DNA from: an uncultured Clostridia bacterium
GTDB lineage: Bacteria > Bacillota > Clostridia > Christensenellales > Borkfalkiaceae
Direction of reading: 5' to 3'
Assembly (NCBI GenBank): GCA_945834965.1
Contig: CAMAHZ010000016.1
Span: 1-14,249 of the forward strand
DNA: 14,249 bases
In this document: in pieces, positions 1 to 6,921 of the stretch
How the letters are laid out: every line of letters begins with the position of its first letter
Position numbering within the stretch: the first letter of the stretch is position 1
The notes under the pieces: generated by a model
The model's database searches: none
Told to the model about the DNA's origin: nothing
Seen by the model: only the letters and a program-made list of their open reading frames with translations
Program-made: the position numbers and the translations under genes

Positions 1-736
1 CACGCATCGAAAGCCCCATCTGCATCATAGCGGAAAAGCAAAATCCACCGAACGCTACGAAAAAGGCAAGCAGCTTTTTATCGTTTAAAACGTTTAACCC
101 GAGCTGAGCAATAAATTTCCTGTCCTTTTTAACTTCCTTTATCTTCTTTAACTTTCTCTCCTTGCCTTCGCACCTTATCAAAGAAAGCGCAGGTAATTTA
201 AGTTTATGCAGGGCAACGCCAACCGAGAGCGCGGAAAAGAATACGACGGGCAGAACGAGAATTAGAACGAAAAGCACGGGGTGAAAGTGCATAATAACTT
301 CGGGTATGCCTTCCGAACCTGCGTTTTGCATTTCGTAAAACCTTGGCATAATTGCCCAACTTATCGCCAAACCTAACACTACGCCGATAAGTACGCAAAA
401 GCCGAACACAACGCATTTTACTGCTATTTTAAAGTCGGAATAGCCCAACGCCTTTAATATGCCGAACCTTTGAGAGTGCGACGATATGTATTGACCTATG
501 TAGAACACCAACATTACGACCGAAGTCAATACTAATGCAACGCCTGAAATTGCACAGGTCGCAATATCGGTAAGCTTCAACGCATCGTACAGCGTTTTCA
601 TCTCAACCGGCACCTGTCCTTCTATTGCACGCAAGTCTATATCATAGTTTAAAAACATATTGCATACGATTGCGGCACAGCACATTGCGGCGATTATACC
701 GAAAAATTTTAATGAATCTTTTAAACTTACGGTCAT
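1..736 (-). CDS. FtsX-like ABC transporter permease (partial, C terminus outside window)
   Basis: This open frame begins with ATG at 736 and runs off the left edge, so only about 245 N-terminal residues are visible. My translation shows a hydrophobic segment at residues 10-28, a short external stretch, a second membrane segment at 57-80, the cytoplasmic motif SQRFGILKALGYSDF at 88-102 (typical of FtsX/MacB permeases), two more membrane segments at about 105-128 and 152-175, and a basic linker at 190-207. A second half then begins with another hydrophobic stretch near 222-240. The first extracellular part is only about 28 residues, so there is no large MacB-type periplasmic domain. The start lies 4 bases after the ATPase stop, and the two should form one exporter. 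The family exports drugs, peptides or lipids; the substrate cannot be told from the sequence. It is absent from simple ORF calls because its stop is outside the window. Confidence 0.88.
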   Translation of the reverse strand, partial: MTVSLKDSLKFFGIIAAMCCAAIVCNMFLNYDIDLRAIEGQVPVEMKTLYDALKLTDIATCAISGVALVLTSVVMLVFYIGQYISSHSQRFGILKALGYSDFKIAVKCVVFGFCVLIGVVLGLAISWAIMPRFYEMQNAGSEGIPEVIMHFHPVLFVLILVLPVVFFSALSVGVALHKLKLPALSLIRCEGKERKLKKIKEVKKDRKFIAQLGLNVLNDKKLLAFFVAFGGFCFSAMMQMGLSMR

Positions 737-740
737 AATA

Positions 741-1433
741 TTACCAACCTATTTCGTATGCGGTTTTGGGATTTTCGTTTTTATAATCTTCAACGATTTT
801 GCCACTACCAATTTTAATAACCCTTTCGGCAGTCTCTGCAATATTGCCGTTATGGGTTACCATAATCAAAGTAAAACCGCTCTGCTTTCTGAGTTTTAAA
901 ACGTAGTCAAGTAGCTGTCTGCCCGTTGCTTCGTCTAACGCGCCCGTAGGCTCGTCCATAAACAAAACCTGCGGTTTTTTAGCAAGCGCACGCGCAACGG
1001 CAACCCTTTGCTGTTCACCGCCAGAAAGCTGTCTGGGATATTTTTTAAGCTTTTCACCAAGCCCTAAAGCTTCTATTATGCTTAAATAATCCTTATTGTC
1101 CGCAAGGTCGGCACCCATTCTTACGTTCTTTTCTACGTTCATATCGGGCAAAAGATAGTATTGCTGAAAGACAAACCCCACCTTTTCACGGCGGAACTTT
1201 GTCAACTCTTTATCGGAAAGAGCAGTCAACTCACAGTTATTATAATATACCTTACCGTTATCCGCCTTTTCAAGTCCGCCTAAAATATTCAACAGCGTCG
1301 ATTTACCCGAACCCGACGCACCTAAAATTACAAGGTACTCGCCGTCATCTACCTTTAAATCTACACCCTTTAATACCTGTTGGCGGCTATCCGCTACGCC
1401 GTAAAACTTTTCCAAATTCTCTGCCTTAATCAT
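741..1433 (-). CDS. ABC transporter ATP-binding protein (MacB/LolD class)
   Basis: A 230-residue nucleotide-binding subunit of full family length. Visible motifs in order: Walker A GASGSGKST at 38-46, Q-loop glutamine at 90 (FVFQQYYLLP), ABC signature LSGGEQQR at 136-143, Walker B VLFMDEP at 156-162 followed by TGALD, and the H-loop histidine at 194 (MVTHN). The LPDMNV stretch after the Q-loop and the TGALD D-loop are typical of the MacB/LolD/BceA branch that works with FtsX-type permeases, and such a permease is the next gene. The start codon overlaps the stop of the TetR gene in an ATGA, and the ribosome binding site AAGGAG lies inside the last codons of that gene, so translation is probably coupled. 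It should hydrolyse ATP on the cytoplasmic face to drive export; the substrate is unknown. Confidence 0.95.
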   Translation of the reverse strand: MIKAENLEKFYGVADSRQQVLKGVDLKVDDGEYLVILGASGSGKSTLLNILGGLEKADNGKVYYNNCELTALSDKELTKFRREKVGFVFQQYYLLPDMNVEKNVRMGADLADNKDYLSIIEALGLGEKLKKYPRQLSGGEQQRVAVARALAKKPQVLFMDEPTGALDEATGRQLLDYVLKLRKQSGFTLIMVTHNGNIAETAERVIKIGSGKIVEDYKNENPKTAYEIGW

Positions 1434-1999
1434 TTTTTACTCCTTAAATCTTTTATAATGCTTGCGCATACTTCGCTAAGCATTCCGTCGATTTCTTTAT
1501 CGCTGAAAAGACACGTGCCCGTTACGCATAAAACGGCTATGCCGTGAGTATATATCCACATATGCAGATATAATTTTTTGCTGTCTTCTTCACTTAAGCC
1601 GTAGCAGTCCTGCACGCATTTGAAAATGCCTTCATAGTTGACTTCAATTTCAGAAAGAACGTTGTCTAAACCGTACGCACCGTCGTTTGACATAAAAAGC
1701 AATTTGAAAAGGTTAGGCTCTTCCATAGCAAACTTTAAATAGGATAAGCCTACTCCCTTGAACGCAACCTTATCTTTGAGTCCGACTTCAACGTAACTCG
1801 TATAAATCGCTTTGCATTGCATGATAAGTTCGTTTTGCAATTCGTCCATATTTTCAAAAACGGAAAAGATAGGCGCAACCGAACAACCGAGCTTTGCCGC
1901 AACCGAACGGGCGGTAACTGCCGCCATTCCATCCGCCCTTAATATTTCCAACGCAGCGTTCGTTATCTGCTCTTTTGTATATCTGTTTTTAGGGGGCAT
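1430..1999 (-). CDS. TetR/AcrR-family transcriptional repressor
   Basis: A 189-residue protein with an N-terminal TetR-type helix-turn-helix at about residues 8-55, including the pattern AVTARSVAAKLGCSVAPIFSVF in which the second helix-turn and the following aromatic are characteristic. The C-terminal half is a variable helical ligand-binding and dimerisation domain (about 60-185) with several cysteines (121, 126, 152, 157 region) and no recognisable ligand motif. It is the first gene of a three-gene operon with the ABC ATPase and permease, the usual arrangement for a repressor that controls an exporter and responds to its substrate. The start is well supported by AAGGAG seven bases upstream. 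An 18-bp palindrome covers its own promoter, so autoregulation is likely. Confidence 0.92.
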   Translation of the reverse strand: MPPKNRYTKEQITNAALEILRADGMAAVTARSVAAKLGCSVAPIFSVFENMDELQNELIMQCKAIYTSYVEVGLKDKVAFKGVGLSYLKFAMEEPNLFKLLFMSNDGAYGLDNVLSEIEVNYEGIFKCVQDCYGLSEEDSKKLYLHMWIYTHGIAVLCVTGTCLFSDKEIDGMLSEVCASIIKDLRSKK

Positions 2000-2027
2000 A
2001 TTTACTCCTTATTAAATATCTATTGTT

Positions 2028-2045
2028 ATATAACAGCTGTTATAT
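2028..2045. promoter_or_regulatory. Putative TetR operator, 18-bp perfect palindrome
   Basis: The sequence ATATAACAGCTGTTATAT is a perfect 18-bp palindrome. It overlaps the last bases of the -10 box of the repressor promoter and extends over the expected transcription start. TetR-family dimers bind palindromes of this size and position to block RNA polymerase. Assignment to the adjacent repressor is inference from position. Confidence 0.75.
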
Positions 2046-2070
2046 TACCACTACAAATTAGTATTGTCAA
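2042..2070 (-). promoter_or_regulatory. Sigma-A-type promoter of the tetR-ABC-permease operon
   Basis: Read on the minus strand, the -35 box TTGACA (2070-2065) is separated by exactly 17 bases from the -10 box TAATAT (2047-2042), and TGG before the -10 gives an extended -10. The expected start is near 2035, inside the palindrome, giving a leader of about 35 bases before the ATG at 1999. Confidence 0.8.
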
Positions 2071-2081
2071 CTATTTGGAAT

Positions 2082-2128
2082 AAAAAAACGCAACAAAAAC
2101 GCCCGACCAAATAAATCTTGACCGAGCG
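2082..2128 (-). terminator. Rho-independent terminator of gap
   Basis: On the minus strand an 11-bp stem (2128-2118 with 2110-2100, containing a few G-U pairs) closes a 7-base loop and is followed by TTTTTG and a second run of seven T. It lies 25 bases after the gap stop and separates gap from the tetR operon that reads in the same direction. Confidence 0.8.
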
Positions 2129-2152
2129 CAATTGATTAAGTTGTTTTATTGA

Positions 2153-3166
2153 TTAAAGTTCAGCGAAGTACTTGATAGTCCTAACCATCTGGGAAGTGTA
2201 GGAGTTTTCGTTGTCGTACCAAGAAACAACCTTAACCAAAGTAGTGCCGTCGCCAAGGCTCATGCACTTCGTCTGGGTTGCATCGAAGAGTGAACCGTAG
2301 GTAATACCGATAACGTCGCTGGAAACGATTTCGTCTTCGGTGTAACCGTAGGATGCGGAAGATGCAGCCTTCATAGCAGCGTTTACGCTTACTGCGTCAA
2401 CTTCGCCTTCGCAAACTGCGATAAGCTGGGTAAGCGAACCGGTGGGAACGGGTACGCGCTGTGCGCAACCGTCAAGAACGCCGTTGAGTTCGGGGATAAC
2501 GAGACCGATAGCCTTTGCAGCACCCGTAGAGTTGGGAACGATATTAACTGCAGCAGCCCTTGCTCTTCTTAAATCGCCCTTACGGTGAGGTCCGTCAAGA
2601 ACCATCTGGTCGCCGGTATAAGCGTGGATAGTGGTCATATAGCCCTTCTTAATCTTGCAGAGCTTGTTCAAAGCAGCTGCCATAGGTGCAAGGCAGTTGG
2701 TCGTGCAGCTTGCAGCGGAGATAACCGTATCGGTTGCCTTTAAGGTATCTTCGTTTACGCTGTATACGATAGTGGGAAGGTCGTTGCCTGCGGGTGCGGA
2801 AATAACGACTTTCTTTGCGCCTGCATTAATGTGAGCAGATGCCTTTTCCTTAGAAGTATAGAAACCGGTGCATTCCAAAACTACGTCTACACCAACTTCT
2901 GCCCAAGGAAGATTTGCAGCGTCCTTTTCAGCATAGATTTTGATGGTCTTGCCGTTAACGGTGATGCTGTCCTCCCCTGCTTCTACTGCTTCTGCATACT
3001 TATATCTGCCCTGAGCAGAATCGTACTTAAGAAGATGAGCAAGCATCTTGGGGCTCGTCAAATCGTTGATAGCTACGATTTCATAGCCTTCAGCGTCGAA
3101 CATCTGTCTGAAAGCAAGACGACCGATACGACCGAAACCGTTGATAGCAACTCTTACATTTGCCAT
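2153..3166 (-). CDS. gap: Type I glyceraldehyde-3-phosphate dehydrogenase, NAD-dependent
   Basis: A 337-residue enzyme that converts glyceraldehyde-3-phosphate, phosphate and NAD+ to 1,3-bisphosphoglycerate in glycolysis. The N terminus has the Rossmann motif INGFGRIGR at 8-16, and Asp35 in AINDL indicates NAD rather than NADP preference. The active-site motif SCTTNC at 153-158 carries the catalytic Cys154, with the partner His181 in TTIHAYT; the conserved WYDNE motif lies near the C terminus. Length and spacing are canonical and no key residue is missing. The start is supported by GGAGGA upstream. It is transcribed away from fba, with both promoters in the 237-bp gap. It has its own promoter and terminator and appears to be a single-gene unit, with no pgk or tpi beside it. 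Confidence 0.98.
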   Translation of the reverse strand: MANVRVAINGFGRIGRLAFRQMFDAEGYEIVAINDLTSPKMLAHLLKYDSAQGRYKYAEAVEAGEDSITVNGKTIKIYAEKDAANLPWAEVGVDVVLECTGFYTSKEKASAHINAGAKKVVISAPAGNDLPTIVYSVNEDTLKATDTVISAASCTTNCLAPMAAALNKLCKIKKGYMTTIHAYTGDQMVLDGPHRKGDLRRARAAAVNIVPNSTGAAKAIGLVIPELNGVLDGCAQRVPVPTGSLTQLIAVCEGEVDAVSVNAAMKAASSASYGYTEDEIVSSDVIGITYGSLFDATQTKCMSLGDGTTLVKVVSWYDNENSYTSQMVRTIKYFAEL

Positions 3167-3242
3167 AAAATATTTCCTCCGAAAAAAAATTATCTAACTA
3201 AGTTTATCCGACAAAAAATTTACTTTTTTTGCCAACGCTGTT

Positions 3243-3271
3243 ATTATAGCAAAAGGCGTTCGATAAGTCAA
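3243..3271 (-). promoter_or_regulatory. Promoter of gap
   Basis: Minus-strand -35 TTGACT (3271-3266), a 17-base spacer and a perfect -10 TATAAT (3248-3243) preceded by TGC, an extended -10. The expected start is near 3236, leaving a leader of about 70 bases before the gap ATG. I saw no riboswitch or attenuator in that leader. Confidence 0.85.
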
Positions 3272-3323
3272 CAATTATAAATTAACTCAATAACTATTTT
3301 TGTAAACAATTTAAAAAATATAC

Positions 3324-3352
3324 TTGAAATTTGTACCGTGATGGTTTATACT
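3324..3352 (+). promoter_or_regulatory. Promoter of fba
   Basis: The -35 TTGAAA (3324-3329) and -10 TATACT (3347-3352) are 17 bases apart. The expected start is near 3359, about 45 bases before the fba ATG; GGAGG at 3392-3396 is the ribosome binding site. Confidence 0.8.
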
Positions 3353-3403
3353 TATTACGGTTGAAATACACATTTATATTATAATTATTTCGGAGGTTTT
3401 CTC

Positions 3404-4270
3404 ATGGCGTTGGTATCGGCAAAAGAAATGCTTGAAAAAGCAAGAGACGGCAAATATGCCGTAGGTCAGTTTAACATTAACAATCTTGAATGGACGAAGG
3501 CTATTCTTCAGACCGCTCAGGAATTACAGGCTCCCGTTATTTTGGGCGTTTCTGAAGGTGCTGGCAAATATATGTGCGGCTTTAAGGTAGTTGCGGATAT
3601 GGTAAAGGCTATGATTGAAGAAATGAACATAACCGTACCCGTTGCTCTCCACTTAGACCACGGTACTTACAACGGCTGCTATAAGTGCATTAAGGCGGGC
3701 TTCTCTTCCATTATGTTCGACGGCTCCCACTTCCCCATCGAAGAAAACGTTGAAAAAACTAAAGAACTCGTTGCAGTAACTTCTCAGCTCGGTTTATCTC
3801 TCGAAGCTGAAGTCGGCGCTATCGGCGGCGAAGAGGACGGCGTTATCGGTAAGGGCGAATGTGCAGACCCTAACGAATGCAAGCGCATTGCAGACCTTGG
3901 CGTTTCTATGCTTGCCGCAGGTATCGGCAATATTCACGGCAAATACCCTGCTAACTGGGAAGGCTTAAGCTTTGAAACGCTTGCCGCAGTTAAGGAAAAG
4001 GTCGGCGATATGCCCCTTGTTTTACACGGCGGCACGGGTATCCCCACTGAACAGATTAAAAAGGCAATTTCTTTAGGCGTTGCAAAAATCAACGTTAATA
4101 CCGAATGTCAGCTTGCTTTCCAGGAAGCTACCAGAAAGTATATTGAAGCAGGCAAAGATTTAGTTGGTAAGGGCTTCGACCCCAGAAAGCTTTTGGCTGA
4201 CGGCTGTGCCGCAATCAAGGCAACCGTTAAGGAAAAGATGGAAATCTTCGGTTGCATCGGTAAAGCGTAA
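3404..4270 (+). CDS. fba: Class II fructose-1,6-bisphosphate aldolase
   Basis: A 288-residue zinc-dependent aldolase that cleaves fructose-1,6-bisphosphate to glyceraldehyde-3-phosphate and dihydroxyacetone phosphate, and the reverse. Visible signature elements: HLDHG at 83-87 (catalytic Asp85, zinc ligand His86), GSHFPIEENV at 107-116, EAEVG at 134-138, the zinc-ligand histidines His178 (GNIHGKYP) and His208 (LHGGTG), and the phosphate-binding INVNTE at 229-234. The length fits the short type IIB aldolases of Bacillota. Its start is fixed by the ribosome binding site seven bases upstream and by the alignable N terminus. It is transcribed alone between its promoter and a strong terminator. 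Its eight proline codons are six CCC and two CCT, with no CCA or CCG, which is relevant to the nearby tRNA-Pro. Confidence 0.97.
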   Translation: MALVSAKEMLEKARDGKYAVGQFNINNLEWTKAILQTAQELQAPVILGVSEGAGKYMCGFKVVADMVKAMIEEMNITVPVALHLDHGTYNGCYKCIKAGFSSIMFDGSHFPIEENVEKTKELVAVTSQLGLSLEAEVGAIGGEEDGVIGKGECADPNECKRIADLGVSMLAAGIGNIHGKYPANWEGLSFETLAAVKEKVGDMPLVLHGGTGIPTEQIKKAISLGVAKINVNTECQLAFQEATRKYIEAGKDLVGKGFDPRKLLADGCAAIKATVKEKMEIFGCIGKA

Positions 4271-4290
4271 AAATTCTATAAAAATACTTT

Positions 4291-4329
4291 CCCGTCTGTG
4301 TAAATTGTACGCAGACGGGTATTTTTTTT
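4291..4329 (+). terminator. Rho-independent terminator of fba
   Basis: A 10-bp stem (4291-4300 with 4310-4319, CCCGTCTGTG paired with CGCAGACGGG) and a 9-base loop are followed by TA and eight T. It begins 20 bases after the fba stop. Confidence 0.92.
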
Positions 4330-4351
4330 ATTACGGCACATAATAAGGTTT

Positions 4352-4762
4352 ATGAAGACAAGGTCATTAATGATTGCATTACTTCTACCTTTTCTTATTC
4401 TACTTTTCTGCGGATTTACAATAGATGAAAGCAACTCGCTGAAAAGCTTGACCAAGCCCTACATTACTACCTACGAATGTACGGCGGCAAGGCTTGGTAA
4501 CGAGAATATTATGGAAAAGTACGATTATATAAAGATTACCTTTTTAAACGATAAGGAATTAGAAGTAAGCCTAAAACGTAAAAACTGCAAAAAGCAGAGC
4601 TACGTATGCGAATATCAATACGACGAAAAGACAAGTCGGTTTAACGCCGAATTAGGTATTTTAGGATTTAGATTTAAGCAGGACGCAAAGATTGAAAACG
4701 GCAAATTTACTGTATGTATGCCCATACTCGGCAGAACGCTTTTAATGAACTTTCAATCGTAA
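4352..4762 (+). CDS. Hypothetical secreted or membrane-anchored protein
   Basis: A 136-residue protein that I cannot assign to a named family. It starts with two basic residues and a hydrophobic stretch at about 6-22, ending in LLFCGF, which looks like a signal peptide or anchor. Cys20 could be a lipid-modified cysteine, but Phe at the -1 position fits the lipobox poorly. The rest (about 33-136) alternates polar and hydrophobic residues and looks beta-rich, with repeated-looking motifs LGILGFRFKQ and PILGRTLLMNF in the second half and five cysteines in total. AAGG lies only three bases from the ATG, and CATAAT at 4339-4344 could be a -10 box very close to the start, but no convincing -35 is present. 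It is flanked by terminators on both sides, so it is a single-gene unit. Probable location is the cell surface; the role is unknown. Confidence 0.75.
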   Translation: MKTRSLMIALLLPFLILLFCGFTIDESNSLKSLTKPYITTYECTAARLGNENIMEKYDYIKITFLNDKELEVSLKRKNCKKQSYVCEYQYDEKTSRFNAELGILGFRFKQDAKIENGKFTVCMPILGRTLLMNFQS

Positions 4763-4769
4763 AGCTAAT

Positions 4770-4794
4770 AAAAAAACCGCAGCCAAAGCCACGG
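4770..4794 (-). terminator. Rho-independent terminator of the small membrane-protein gene
   Basis: On the minus strand a 7-bp stem CCGTGGC/GCTGCGG (with two G-U pairs) closes a 4-base loop and is followed by seven T. It starts 7 bases after the stop of the gene at 4802-5149. The stem pairs less well when read from the plus strand. Confidence 0.7.
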
Positions 4795-4801
4795 ATTTTG
4801 A

Positions 4802-5149
4802 TTAATCGCTTATATCAGGGTTGTACTTTCCTACAATCTCTTTACTGCCTTCAAATTCGGAAACGCTGAAAATAGGCATTTCAAATTCGGTTGCAGGTTT
4901 TTCGTTTTCATTGAAAATCTCGTCCATCGTAACCTGCTCTTCTTCGTGTTTGCCTGAAGCGCTTTCCTTTCCAGGGAATGCGATATCGTATTCCATTTTG
5001 GTCAGGTGTTTAGAAGAATAATAAATCTGCCTTGCCCTTTCGTTATGAAATTTCTCGTTTGTCTGCTCGATTAAGCAACCGACGTATATTAAAAACAATA
5101 ACGCAAATATACCACCGATTACTATCATTGCAACGTACTTAGGTTCCAT
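4802..5149 (-). CDS. Small single-pass membrane protein of unknown function
   Basis: A 115-residue protein with one clear membrane segment at about residues 6-26 and a mostly hydrophilic, acidic C-terminal part (27-115). The charge pattern (a short N terminus, then EQTNEKFHNERARQ just after the segment) does not settle the orientation. Residues 60-90 are rich in Glu, Lys and Ser and look disordered. I recognise no family. That it is a real gene is supported by a minus-strand promoter, a terminator just behind the stop, and the absence of a comparable frame with signals on the other strand. There is no ribosome binding site; the promoter places the start of transcription at the ATG, so the mRNA is predicted to be leaderless. 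Confidence 0.75.
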   Translation of the reverse strand: MEPKYVAMIVIGGIFALLFLIYVGCLIEQTNEKFHNERARQIYYSSKHLTKMEYDIAFPGKESASGKHEEEQVTMDEIFNENEKPATEFEMPIFSVSEFEGSKEIVGKYNPDISD

Positions 5150-5155
5150 ATTTTA

Positions 5156-5185
5156 ATTTTACTACTTTTTAACTCACTTTGTCAA
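5156..5185 (-). promoter_or_regulatory. Promoter giving a leaderless mRNA for the small membrane protein
   Basis: Minus-strand -35 TTGACA (5185-5180) matches consensus fully; an 18-base spacer leads to -10 TAAAAT (5161-5156). Exactly six bases lie between the -10 and the A of the ATG at 5149, so +1 should coincide with the start codon. Confidence 0.7.
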
Positions 5186-5221
5186 CGGGTTCATTTAGAA
5201 TACTAATCAATTTATAAGGTT

Positions 5222-5250
5222 ATGACATAACGAAGAAATTGTCGTAATAT
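5222..5250 (+). promoter_or_regulatory. Promoter giving a leaderless or near-leaderless mRNA for the MurG-like gene
   Basis: The -35 ATGACA (5222-5227, five of six consensus bases) and -10 TAATAT (5245-5250) are 17 bases apart. Eight bases separate the -10 from the ATG at 5259, so the leader should be zero to about two bases. No ribosome binding site is present in this stretch. Confidence 0.65.
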
Positions 5251-5258
5251 ATTGTTTT

Positions 5259-6299
5259 ATGAAAAAAATTGCATTTTGCGGCGGCGGAAGCGCAGGACAC
5301 GTCATTCCAAACGTTGCAGTTATTGAATCCTTACCCCCACAATTTGACTTTTGCTATATCGGCACGGACGGCATAGAAAAGACAATCTGTTCAAAAAACG
5401 ATATCCCCTTTTACGAGTTTTGCGGCGTAAAACTTGCAAGGGGCAAATTCTTTTGCAATCTGCTTATTCCTATTAAGCTATTAAATAGCGTTTCAAAGTG
5501 CAAAAAGCTATTAAAAGAAATATCCCCTTCGGCTCTGTTTTGCAAGGGCGGCTACGCATCCCTACCCCCTGCGCTTGCCGCGTCAAAGCTTAATATCCCC
5601 GTAATCACCCACGAATCAGATATTTCTATGGGGCTTGCAAATAAAATTATCGCCCGTAGAGCGCAATTGATTTTAACTTCCTTCCCTCAAACGGCGAAAA
5701 AGTATTCAAATGCAATATGCACGGGCTCGCCTATGCGCAAAAACCTGTTTGGTAAAAGCGCCGCTAAAGAAAAAGAGCGGTTAGGTTTAGACCTACGCCC
5801 TACTATTTTAGTGTTTGGCGGCGGCAGCGGCTCGGTAGCGATTAACGACGCGTTAAGAAAGAATATCCTATCTCTATGCAAAAAATATAACGTAGTGCAT
5901 ATCTGCGGAAAAGGTAACTCTATCAAAAGCAAAATTTACGGCTATATTCAGCTTGAATTTTGCGACGATATGGGCAGTTTATATGCCTGTGCAGACTACG
6001 CCGTGGCAAGGTGCGGTTCAAATTCCGCTTTTGAACTTATCGTACAGAAAATTCCTACGCTGTTTATTCCGCTTGATAACGGCGCAACTCGTGGCGACCA
6101 GATTGAAAATGCTAATTATTTTTATAAAAAGGGCTTGTGCAGGGTCTTGAGTGAAAAAAATTTAACTCCGAAAAGCCTTCAAAATGAAATAAACGAGCTT
6201 ATTGCAGACGAAGAATTAAAAACCGCACTGCGTAACGACGATACGCAATGCGGTACTGATAACGTTATTAATGCAATAAAATCAGTTATTAAAAGTTGA
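5259..6299 (+). CDS. MurG-like UDP-GlcNAc glycosyltransferase (GT28 family)
   Basis: A 346-residue protein with the two-domain GT-B layout of MurG, which adds GlcNAc to lipid I to form lipid II on the inner face of the membrane. Visible motifs: GGGSAGH at 8-14 (canonical form is usually GGTGGH), KGGYASLP at 95-102, HESD at 117-120 (most MurG have HEQN), TGSPMR at 154-159, FGGGSGS at 185-191, the nucleotide-binding ARCGSNSAFEL at 249-259 with Glu258, and DQIENA at 279-284. The N terminus aligns with the family from the first residue, which fixes the ATG despite the missing ribosome binding site. It stands alone, not in a division and cell wall cluster, so it may be a second, divergent MurG paralogue rather than the main enzyme. 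Its 3' end overlaps the convergent mntP gene by 11 bases. Confidence 0.85.
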   Translation: MKKIAFCGGGSAGHVIPNVAVIESLPPQFDFCYIGTDGIEKTICSKNDIPFYEFCGVKLARGKFFCNLLIPIKLLNSVSKCKKLLKEISPSALFCKGGYASLPPALAASKLNIPVITHESDISMGLANKIIARRAQLILTSFPQTAKKYSNAICTGSPMRKNLFGKSAAKEKERLGLDLRPTILVFGGGSGSVAINDALRKNILSLCKKYNVVHICGKGNSIKSKIYGYIQLEFCDDMGSLYACADYAVARCGSNSAFELIVQKIPTLFIPLDNGATRGDQIENANYFYKKGLCRVLSEKNLTPKSLQNEINELIADEELKTALRNDDTQCGTDNVINAIKSVIKS

Positions 6300-6915
6300 T
6301 TATTCCGTAACCGGATAAAATCATTTTAACGCCGAGCAAAATCAAGACGACGCCGCCTATAATTTCGGCAATGCACGCCTTTTTTTGGAATAATTTACCG
6401 AAACGGTTGCCTATTATCAGCCCAACAAGGGAAATGATAAAGGTTACTACGCCGATTATGGCAACGGCTATCCACGCCCAAAGCTGAACGTTAGTTACGC
6501 CAACTAACAAGGTGTTAAAGGTAAAGCCGACGAAAAGTGCGTCGATACTCGTTGCAACACCCTGCAATAAAACGGTAGGTACGGACAAAGGTTTAAAATC
6601 GGTTGCCACGTCTTCTTCAGCGCGGAATTCCTTAATGCCGTCATAGACCATTTTTGCGCCGATTATAAACAAAAGCGCAAACCCTATCCAGTGGTCGATA
6701 GAATCGAAAAATGCAAACTGTTGAAAGGCAAGTCCTATGTAAAAACCTATGATGGGCATAATAGCCTGAAATATACCGAACGTTAAAGGAATTAACACAC
6801 CCTTACGCTTGGATATTCCACGGTAGACCATTCCATCGCACATAGACACGGCAAAGGCATCCATAGCTAAGGAAACACCCGTCAATAATAATGTAAGCAA
6901 CAAACTCCAACTCAT
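6289..6915 (-). CDS. mntP: Manganese efflux pump of the MntP family
   Basis: A 208-residue, highly hydrophobic protein with about six membrane segments. It has the two pseudo-repeat signatures of MntP (DUF204): SLAMDAFAVS at 15-24 with Asp19, and TSIDALFVGF at 121-130 with Asp124, both acidic residues lying in the membrane and expected to bind the metal. FGIFQA at 45-50 and GAKMVYDG at 85-92 are also family features. Its role is to export Mn2+ and limit metal overload. It is a single-gene unit convergent with the MurG-like gene. The start codon fits the family N terminus, has no ribosome binding site, and lies at the predicted +1 of an excellent promoter. There is therefore no room for the manganese-sensing yybP-ykoY leader found before many mntP genes. 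Confidence 0.93.
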   Translation of the reverse strand: MSWSLLLTLLLTGVSLAMDAFAVSMCDGMVYRGISKRKGVLIPLTFGIFQAIMPIIGFYIGLAFQQFAFFDSIDHWIGFALLFIIGAKMVYDGIKEFRAEEDVATDFKPLSVPTVLLQGVATSIDALFVGFTFNTLLVGVTNVQLWAWIAVAIIGVVTFIISLVGLIIGNRFGKLFQKKACIAEIIGGVVLILLGVKMILSGYGIINF

Positions 6916-6921
6916 AAAAAA

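Noticed and set aside
3300..3309. TTGTAAACAA as a Rex redox-repressor site
   Set aside because: It has the outer TTGT/ACAA halves, but the centre is only two bases while Rex sites are about 18-20 bp with a longer spacer. Kept only as a remark in the promoter finding.
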